A stretch of 64,000 bases of DNA. It comes from Paenibacillus swuensis (GTDB taxonomy: Bacteria > Bacillota > Bacilli > Paenibacillales > DY6). A program made the translations under genes and the position numbers. The stretch is taken from contig NZ_CP011388.1 of NCBI RefSeq assembly GCF_001644605.1, positions 2,818,501 to 2,882,500 on the forward strand, in the 5' to 3' direction. Positions 58,392 through 64,000 of this stretch are shown in pieces; the stretch's first letter is position 1, and the number at the start of each line of letters is the position of its first letter. The notes below the pieces were generated by a model, which worked only from the letters and a program-made list of their open reading frames with translations, was not told the DNA's origin and made no database searches.

Positions 58392-59409
58392 CGTCAGGGT
58401 CCCCCGTGAACACGGCGACAAGGTCGAGCGCCGGGAACACGTAGATGAGCTGTCCGCCGTGCCCCAAGGCGAATACAGCCTCTTGCCCGCCGACGGCGCC
58501 GCTCCACCACTGGTAGCCGTACCGGCCAACGCCCGGCAGCCCCTCCGTGTGCGGGCGGACGGCGTCGCGGATCCACGCCGCGGGGACCACCCGGCGGCCG
58601 TGCCAGTCGCCTTCGCGCAGGACCAGCTGGCCCAGCTTGGCCATATCCCGCGCCGTCAGGCGCAGCCCGATGTGGCCGGCCGTATGGCCTTGCGGGTCCG
58701 CGCGCCACGCCGTCCCCGCGATCCCGAGCGGGGCGAACAGCTTCGCCTGCGCATACTCATGCGCGGGCATTCCGCTGACCCGCGTCAGGATCGCGGAAAG
58801 CAGGTGCGAGTCGGGACTGCGGTACAGAAACGCGTCCCTTCTCGCGGGATCGACCGGCAGGCGCAGGATGAACTTCACCCAATGCTTGCTCGCATGCATG
58901 CGGTGAATCCAGCGTTCGCCGAGGCGGGCGCCGGTCTGCCAGTGAAGGCCGGACGTCATCGTCAGCAGGTGACGGACGGTCGTCTCCTCCGCAGCCGGCG
59001 GAATCTGCGCCGGCACCCAATCCGGAAAGTAGTCATATACTTTCGCGTCCAGGGACAGGAGCCCTTCCTCAATCGCGATCCCGATGAGAAGCGACATCAC
59101 GCTCTTGGTCGCGGAACGCAGATCCATCGGCGTCTCCGCCGAAGTTTCATTAAAGTAGCGTTCATGAACCAGACTCCCGTTCCGGACAAGCACAAAGCTG
59201 TATAGCTTCGGATGTTCCCTCGCGATCCGCTGATCCGCTTCCTCCAGCTTTCGTGAGTTTAAACCGACATGCTCGGGTGTAGATTTTGCCCAACTTCCTT
59301 GAGACGTTCCCTGCTCCTCAAGCGCTGTGTCCCCGTTTGGCCCATGCGTGATATCCACTTCGTGCTCTGTATCTCCGACCTCGACCTTTCTTTGATCTAT
59401 CGTTTCCAT
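58306..59409 (-). CDS. Serine hydrolase of the beta-lactamase/penicillin-binding protein fold
   Basis: About 367 residues. ATG 59409 lies 9 bases after GGGAGG. The SxxK motif is SATKS in PMDLRSATKSVMSLLIGIAIEEG, the second motif region is YRSPDSHLLSAIL (Tyr-x-Ser in place of Tyr-x-Asn), and the third is LGHGGQLIYV (His-Gly-Gly). No signal peptide or lipobox, so it appears cytoplasmic or non-classically located, like EstB-type esterases. The gene is markedly G+C rich from 58400 to 59100. A long polar N-terminus with many Glu precedes the domain. Confidence 0.87.
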   Translation of the reverse strand: METIDQRKVEVGDTEHEVDITHGPNGDTALEEQGTSQGSWAKSTPEHVGLNSRKLEEADQRIAREHPKLYSFVLVRNGSLVHERYFNETSAETPMDLRSATKSVMSLLIGIAIEEGLLSLDAKVYDYFPDWVPAQIPPAAEETTVRHLLTMTSGLHWQTGARLGERWIHRMHASKHWVKFILRLPVDPARRDAFLYRSPDSHLLSAILTRVSGMPAHEYAQAKLFAPLGIAGTAWRADPQGHTAGHIGLRLTARDMAKLGQLVLREGDWHGRRVVPAAWIRDAVRPHTEGLPGVGRYGYQWWSGAVGGQEAVFALGHGGQLIYVFPALDLVAVFTGDPDVRRWKHPRALLERYVLPGLTSGNLAACR

Positions 59410-59563
59410 AACGGACAACCTCCCATCTCTCTGTTACTATCTTCTCTTATTCCCTCCAAAACAAACATTCGAATCAATAAGCGGCCAATCTAGCAATCTA
59501 GTATATTTACGGTCGGAGCCAGCCATACTGTTCACAGAGGGGACGAACGGAGGCGGATCGAGC

Positions 59564-60442
59564 ATGCTCAGAGCGAGCAGGTACAGAAAAGGTGTATTCG
59601 GTGCTTCAATCAAAAGGGCTGCGATTTATATGCTTGTCTTTCTTAGCGGTGTCATTGTAACACAGATGATCTTTCGGACTGCCGAGGGACACACACCGAT
59701 TCTAAGCGCCAGGGATAATGTTGTTCGGATTCTGGCCGTTACGGGTTCAGGCGAGGTTACCGCGGGTTCGGGATGGCTTGTGGGAGAGCGTGAGCACAGC
59801 GACGCCCGGTATGTGGTCACAAGCTATCATGTCACGGTTAACGGCGAAGCCTTATATGTTCAACAACAAGGGAAGACAATAGAGGCCGTTCCTGTGGCAG
59901 CGGATCCGTTGCGGGATTTAATTGTTCTGGGCATTGCCGAGCCTTTACCTGGACGTTCGGGACTCCGTTTATCCGATTATCGCGAGGCCGAGCCTACGGA
60001 GCAGCTATGGGCATTGGGATTTCCGGCGGTATCGGACACCGTTTCGGGTGAGATGAGCTCGAATACCGAGGAAGTCACGATTACGAACGGCATTGTCAGC
60101 AGGATGGCGGTAGACCCCGCGGGTCGGCACATTATTCAGATGACCGCACCAATCAACAATGGCAGTTCCGGGGGACCGGTGTTGAATGGACGGGGTGAAG
60201 TCATCGGCGTGAACACCTTCAAAGCGTTGGAGGATTCACAAGGCGTATTCGGCGCGGTCCATAAAGACGAGTTGATTCCATTATTAAAGGATGCCGGAGT
60301 GCAAAGGGATTATAAATCGGTTTTCAGCCCCCTTTCCTTTATTAAATGGATAGAATTCATTCCTGTAGTGTTGTGGTCAGGTTTATTATTGTTGTGGGTG
60401 TTTGCATATCGCAAAGCGGATTATCGAGTTTACCGATCATAG
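59564..60442 (+). CDS. Membrane-anchored trypsin-like (HtrA-related) protease without PDZ domain
   Basis: 292 residues. One N-terminal helix (IYMLVFLSGVIVTQMIF), then a chymotrypsin-fold protease with the triad His in YVVTSYHVTV, Asp in DPLRDLIVLGI and Ser in NNGSSGGPVLNGRGEVIGVNTF, then a second helix near the C-terminus (FIPVVLWSGLLLLWVFAY). HtrA/DegP proteins normally carry one or two PDZ domains after the protease; here the chain goes into a membrane helix instead. Both termini are expected in the cytoplasm with the protease outside. GGAGGCG precedes the ATG. Confidence 0.88.
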   Translation: MLRASRYRKGVFGASIKRAAIYMLVFLSGVIVTQMIFRTAEGHTPILSARDNVVRILAVTGSGEVTAGSGWLVGEREHSDARYVVTSYHVTVNGEALYVQQQGKTIEAVPVAADPLRDLIVLGIAEPLPGRSGLRLSDYREAEPTEQLWALGFPAVSDTVSGEMSSNTEEVTITNGIVSRMAVDPAGRHIIQMTAPINNGSSGGPVLNGRGEVIGVNTFKALEDSQGVFGAVHKDELIPLLKDAGVQRDYKSVFSPLSFIKWIEFIPVVLWSGLLLLWVFAYRKADYRVYRS

Positions 60443-60550
60443 GGATGAGCGGCTTCTTTTTCAATTTAATGTTTAACTTGTCCCACATTAGGGTAATGAT
60501 TCGGTAAACAAGTTCCGATAAAGTATTTACAGCAATTTAACATGAAATGC

Positions 60551-60579
60551 TTTCAACATGTGCCGGACCTTGTTATAAT
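60551..60579 (+). promoter_or_regulatory. Promoter upstream of the small gene at 60.7 kb
   Basis: TTTCAA (60551-60556) and TATAAT (60574-60579) with 17-base spacing. It leaves a leader of about 130 bases in which no known riboswitch was recognised. Confidence 0.6.
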
Positions 60580-60717
60580 GAACGTGTATTGAAAGATACA
60601 TATTCTTGGGATTTTTGCTATACACTACACCATGTCACACCGCTCCTTCTGTACAGCGGAACGACGCACCGTAGAATTGCCGAATGTGCTTTTTTATGAC
60701 AATGGGAGGGATTCAGT

Positions 60718-60912
60718 GTGGCCAAAAGGAACGATGAAGTGAAAGAAAGTGTTATGGAAATGGCACGTATTTTTCAACCCCGGGACCCCAGAAAATTTGT
60801 AAAGGAGTATGTGAAGAAGTACAGAATTATGGGTGGCTATGAAGACGAATTGACATTGATCGTTGAAACCGAAATGCAGAAGATGAAGCTGGCTTCATTA
60901 GCGCAAGGATAG
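60718..60912 (+). CDS. Small helical protein of unknown function
   Basis: 64 residues, starting GTG 60718 with GGGAGGG 5 bases upstream. The sequence (VKESVMEMARIFQPRDPRKF, VKEYVKKYRIMGGYEDELTL) is all-helical and charged, without signal or membrane segments. It has a vegetative-type promoter and a long leader. No family recognised. Confidence 0.7.
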   Translation: MAKRNDEVKESVMEMARIFQPRDPRKFVKEYVKKYRIMGGYEDELTLIVETEMQKMKLASLAQG

Positions 60913-61116
60913 TTGAACGCGCGGCTCAACGAACGATTACATATAACAGACTAGATATGAATTACCTTTCGAGGTAACGGATGGCGGAGAGACTTGGGGA
61001 AAGAGCCCGGGTTTCTTTTTTTTTTGCGTCCAAAAAAATCCGGATGTTGAGTGAAGTTTGGTGACGCGGCATACATTATGATATATTGAAAATACATGTA
61101 ACGGAGGGGAACCACT

Positions 61117-61869
61117 TTGATCGTAATCAAGACACAAGAACAGATCTCCAAGATGAAAGAGGCGGGCAAGATTCTCGCCGATTGCCACCATGAAATACGC
61201 AATATGATTAAACCGGGCGTCACCACCTGGGAAATTGACCAGTTCGCTCAGAAGTTTATTGAAAAGAACGGCGCAATCGCCGAACAAATAGGATATAACG
61301 GATACCCTTACGCCACGTGCGCTTCTGTGAATGACGTGATTTGCCACGGATTTCCCAAGAAAGAGCCGCTGAAGAACGGGGATATCGTGACCATTGATAT
61401 GGTGGTTAACTTAAACGGCTGGCTGGCGGACTCCGCTTGGTCTTATGCCGTCGGAACGGTTTCCGAAGTGGCCCGGCAGTTGTTGGATGACGCTAAGGAA
61501 AGTCTGTACATCGGGATTGAACAGGCGATCGTCGGCAACCGGATCGGGGATATCTCGAACGCGGTTCAGCGGTTCGGGGAAAGCAAGGGATACGGCGTTG
61601 TGCGTCAGTTCATCGGGCACGGCATCGGTTCCAAGATGCACGAAGAGCCGCAAGTGCCGCATTACGGACCGGCGGGCCGAGGGCCGCAGCTGAAAGAAGG
61701 TATGGTGTTTACCATTGAACCCATGCTAAACACAGGCGGGTATATGGCCGTCATCGACTCCGACGGATGGACGGCCCGTACGAAGGACGGCAGTTTGTCG
61801 GCGCAGTACGAGCATACGATTGCAATTACCAAAGACGGTCCGCTGATTCTCACAAATCAGAACTCATAG
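61117..61869 (+). CDS. map: Type I methionine aminopeptidase
   Basis: 250 residues, pita-bread fold. The start TTG 61117 follows ACGGAGGGG. Metal ligands are visible: Asp in VTIDMVVNLNG and Asp in WLADSAW, His in GHGIGSKMHEEP, Glu in GMVFTIEPML and Glu in SAQYEHTIAIT; a substrate His occurs in VNDVICHGFP. It removes N-terminal methionine from new proteins. The gene is not in the ribosomal-protein operon where the housekeeping map usually lies, so this is probably a second, MapB-like enzyme. Confidence 0.92.
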   Translation: MIVIKTQEQISKMKEAGKILADCHHEIRNMIKPGVTTWEIDQFAQKFIEKNGAIAEQIGYNGYPYATCASVNDVICHGFPKKEPLKNGDIVTIDMVVNLNGWLADSAWSYAVGTVSEVARQLLDDAKESLYIGIEQAIVGNRIGDISNAVQRFGESKGYGVVRQFIGHGIGSKMHEEPQVPHYGPAGRGPQLKEGMVFTIEPMLNTGGYMAVIDSDGWTARTKDGSLSAQYEHTIAITKDGPLILTNQNS

Positions 61870-61933
61870 ATATAGAACCCCTTTGGGAGGGTAAAGGTAA
61901 GAAGCAGAATTCAGCCGGATAGGGGGAAACGGG

Positions 61934-62758
61934 ATGGCTGAACATGAACCGAAGAAGATAGTTACGATAACGGGTCTGACGCGAGACCTGGAAGCTTTAG
62001 GTTTACGCCAAGGCATGACCGTAATCGTGCACAGCTCCATGAAAGCGTTGGGCGGCTGGGTTTGCGGAGGTCCGCAGGCGGTCATCGAATCTCTGCAACA
62101 GGTGGTGGGTACGGAAGGCACATTGGTCATGCCGACGCAATCCGGCGATTTATCCGAGCCTTCCTATTGGAGCAGGCCTCCGGTGCCCACGGAGTGGTGG
62201 GAGACCATACGCCGGGAAATGCCGGCCTATGATGCGGCGTTGACGACGACGCGAGGCGTCGGCATCCTGCCGGAAACGTTCCGCAAAGGCAGCGGCGTGC
62301 TGCGAGGCGAACATCCGCAGCTGTCCTTCGCGGCGTGGGGAAAGCATGCGGAGCATGTGGTTTCCCCGCACGGCCTGCAGGACGGGCTGGGCGATGCTTC
62401 GCCGCTCGGACGACTGTACGAGCTGGGCGCATTCGTGTTGATGCTCGGTGCCAAGCATGACAGCAATACGTCTTTGCATCTATCCGAATACCGCGCGTCC
62501 TTCGCGGGGAAGAAGGAGATTATGCAAGGAGCGCCAGTGATGTCCGGCGGGGAGCGGCAATGGGTTGAGTACTTCGAGCTGGAGCTGGATAGTGATGATT
62601 TTGAGGTGATCGGGGAAGCTTTTGGGCGGGAGAAGAAGGTTGTGCAGGTTGGCCAGGTAGCGGATGCCGCGTCCATGCTCATGCCTATGCGGGATTTGGT
62701 CGATTACGGAGTCACATGGATTGAAGCGTTCCGCGGAACGCAAGAATCGGAAGGGTGA
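61934..62758 (+). CDS. AAC(3)-family aminoglycoside N-acetyltransferase-like protein
   Basis: 274 residues, usual for the antibiotic_NAT fold. Signatures: GMTVIVHSSMKALGGWVCGGPQAVIESLQQVVGTEGTLVMPTQSGDLSEP at the N-terminus and RSxH-like GVLRGEHPQLSFAAWGKHAE in the middle, then LGRLYELGAFVLMLGAKHDSNTSLH. Family members transfer acetyl from acetyl-CoA to the 3-amino group of aminoglycosides, but chromosomal copies in Bacilli (YokD-like) often act on other amines. It precedes kapB with a 4-base overlap. Resistance should not be assumed. Confidence 0.87.
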   Translation: MAEHEPKKIVTITGLTRDLEALGLRQGMTVIVHSSMKALGGWVCGGPQAVIESLQQVVGTEGTLVMPTQSGDLSEPSYWSRPPVPTEWWETIRREMPAYDAALTTTRGVGILPETFRKGSGVLRGEHPQLSFAAWGKHAEHVVSPHGLQDGLGDASPLGRLYELGAFVLMLGAKHDSNTSLHLSEYRASFAGKKEIMQGAPVMSGGERQWVEYFELELDSDDFEVIGEAFGREKKVVQVGQVADAASMLMPMRDLVDYGVTWIEAFRGTQESEG

Positions 62759-63162
62759 GTGAACACGACATGCAGAATCAGGACAAGGTTTCCCTATCAA
62801 TTGGAGATATTGTAACTGCCACCTATAAGACCGGTGAATATATCGGGGAATTAACAGAGCTATCCTCGCCTAGGGGCGTCGTGAAGATCCTTGCGGTCAT
62901 CAAGCACCCGACACAGGGCGATTTGCATCAGTTGTATGAGGCGGATGTGGCGATGTTCCATCAACGGAAGGCGCTCGCCTATACGGAGAAAGCACTGGTG
63001 CCTTTGAGCGCGATTCATCCTTACAGCGGCAGCATCCCCGGTTATAAAGAATCGTTGCAGAAGGCCGTGCAGCTGGAGATGGAAATGCTGAGCCGAACCG
63101 GAGATTGGGCGCGGCGGGCGCTTGAGCAGCTGGAAGAGCTGAAGAAAGATTACACATTCTAG
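62755..63162 (+). CDS. kapB: KapB family protein (kinase-associated protein B)
   Basis: 135 residues. The N-terminal SH3-like part shows GDIVTATYKTGEYIGELTELSSPRGVVKILAVIKHPTQGDLHQLYEADVAMFHQRKALAYTEKALVP, as in Bacillus KapB, followed by a helical C-terminus. The start GTG 62755 overlaps the acetyltransferase stop (GTGA); ATG 62770 is an alternative. In Bacillus KapB supports the sporulation kinase KinB. Although the name says lipoprotein, no signal peptide is present here, and no kinB is nearby. Confidence 0.88.
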   Translation: MSEHDMQNQDKVSLSIGDIVTATYKTGEYIGELTELSSPRGVVKILAVIKHPTQGDLHQLYEADVAMFHQRKALAYTEKALVPLSAIHPYSGSIPGYKESLQKAVQLEMEMLSRTGDWARRALEQLEELKKDYTF

Positions 63163-63218
63163 AGGCTTCCGGCATGCGCAATACATAGATTGACGGGACA
63201 AGCACAGGGGGTAAGGAC

Positions 63219-63791
63219 ATGTCTGTTGACCGCAGGAAGTTGATCGTGGAAGCTGCGAGTCATTCCTTCGCCAGATTCGGATACAAAGCGACAACGATGG
63301 ATCAGGTGGCCAAGATTGCCAATGTCGGCAAGGGGACCATATATACGTTTTTCACGAATAAGGAAGAGCTGTTCGACGAAATCATGCGCAATCTCATTCA
63401 GGACATGAAGCACGCGGCTGAAGAGGTGTATGACGAGAACGTGCCTTTTTTTGATAATTTGAACACTATTCTGTACAAAATGCTGGATTACCGCTCCACG
63501 CACGAGCTTGTGCTGAAGCTGTCCCACGAGGTCAAGGATATGGGAACGCTGATGGCGCAGGAAGCGATCGCCGCGTTAGAGAATGAAGTAGTCCGCTATA
63601 TCGAGCGGAAAGTGCAGCGGGCATTGGACCAGGGCGAGATCAAGCCGTGCGATCCGTATATGACCGCTTATGTGGTGGTCAAGCTGTATCTGGCGCTGGC
63701 TTCCGATTGGACAACCAACCATGAGCCGTTGAGCAAGCAGACGATCGCGGATTTGTTCCGATTGTATTTGAAAGAGGGATTGGCGACTTAG
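63219..63791 (+). CDS. TetR family transcriptional regulator
   Basis: 190 residues. The N-terminal helix-turn-helix reads LIVEAASHSFARFGYKATTMDQVAKIANVGKGTIYTFFTNKEELFDEIM, the TetR signature. The ligand domain is divergent (LRxH-like YRSTHELVLKLSHEVKDMGTLMAQE). GGGGGTAAGG precedes the ATG. It follows kapB on the same strand by 56 bases. Its target may be a gene beyond the window or its own promoter. Confidence 0.92.
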   Translation: MSVDRRKLIVEAASHSFARFGYKATTMDQVAKIANVGKGTIYTFFTNKEELFDEIMRNLIQDMKHAAEEVYDENVPFFDNLNTILYKMLDYRSTHELVLKLSHEVKDMGTLMAQEAIAALENEVVRYIERKVQRALDQGEIKPCDPYMTAYVVVKLYLALASDWTTNHEPLSKQTIADLFRLYLKEGLAT

Positions 63792-63857
63792 GTTGCATAG
63801 GACTGTGGTGAGGGAACTTGCTGCGGTCTTTTTTTGTGTTTACAGGATCGGGAATGT

Positions 63858-63994
63858 TCTAACGAATCGTAACGACGCTTAGAAGACTTTTGGCAATGGT
63901 TATAATCTCTAACGAATCTAAATGACTCTTAGCGGGCTATTCGGAGCAAATCAGATGACCAAAATGCCTCTAAGAATGCATACGATTCGTTAGA
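63858..63994. repeat. Three-copy intergenic repeat TCTAACGAATC-N9-CTTAG
   Basis: Two plus-strand copies (63858-63882, 63908-63932) and one minus-strand copy (63970-63994). In all three the 11-base and 5-base blocks are identical and the 9-base gap is constant, while the gap sequence varies (GTAACGACG, TAAATGACT, GTATGCATT). The array lies downstream of the TetR gene and may continue past the window edge. Confidence 0.9.
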
Positions 63995-64000
63995 AAATAA

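Noticed and set aside
60960-61040. Terminator with a long T-run before the methionine aminopeptidase gene
   Set aside because: The T-run is clear, but the upstream CCCGGG-centred stem has no proper loop, so it was not called.
61934-62758. Clinical aminoglycoside resistance gene
   Set aside because: The fold is AAC(3)-like, but chromosomal homologues in Bacilli often have other substrates and no mobile context is present, so resistance is not claimed.

Overview
The window reads as chromosomal DNA of an endospore-forming Firmicute of the Paenibacillaceae type (Paenibacillus or a close relative). The basis is strong AGGAGG-type ribosome binding sites with frequent TTG/GTG starts, spore genes (a SleL/YaaH-type cortex hydrolase, a 36-residue YjcZ protein), KapB, a lysine riboswitch in front of a LysP-type permease, a Bacillus-type LexA box, and UgtP-type glycolipid synthesis. 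No rRNA, tRNA, insertion sequence, prophage or CRISPR array was seen.

Layout. 1-12.6 kb: the start of an outward-facing gene, a possible remnant of an MFS transporter, then one giant gene for a protein of about 4,070 residues built from some 38 cadherin-like 'tandem-95' repeats. 12.7-14.0 kb: an MFS exporter preceded by a 9-codon leader ORF and a hairpin next to its ribosome binding site. 14.0-19.3 kb: a Fur-controlled siderophore-iron locus (FhuF-like reductase divergent from ATPase, binding lipoprotein and fused double permease). 19.3-24.1 kb: KDPG aldolase, two kinds of intergenic repeat, a chemoreceptor, and lysine riboswitch plus permease. 24.1-27.8 kb: an ECF sigma factor, a membrane protein that looks like an anti-sigma factor fused to a solute-binding domain, and a solute-binding lipoprotein, with no transporter genes. 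27.8-33.1 kb: LysM-3D cell-wall protein, soluble Ser/Thr kinase, PadR-DUF1700-DUF4097 operon, SleL. 33.1-44.3 kb: manganese catalase, DUF2642 protein, ParM-like actin divergent from M23 peptidase and bactofilin, LexA-boxed radical SAM protein, nitroreductase, MATE pump and small proteins. 44.3-49.7 kb: galKET, two small paralogous membrane proteins, an AraC regulator. 49.7-54.2 kb: RDD protein, small membrane proteins, TVP38 protein, and a UgtP-MFS pair resembling staphylococcal ypfP-ltaA. 54.3-57.1 kb: metNIQ. 57.1-64 kb: an unknown membrane protein, a beta-lactamase-fold hydrolase, an HtrA-like protease without PDZ, methionine aminopeptidase, AAC(3)-type acetyltransferase, KapB, TetR.

Two themes stand out. 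First, the 24.1-27.8 kb operon looks like a signalling system in which a transport-type binding domain is fused directly to an anti-sigma-like membrane anchor. Second, four intergenic regions carry short, strictly patterned repeats (TATCCC-N5-CTCAG, TCTAACGAATC-N9-CTTAG, AATAGTAGCG/CGCTACTATT, TTACGTTATT/AATAACGTAA). One of these families occurs at two loci 37 kb apart.
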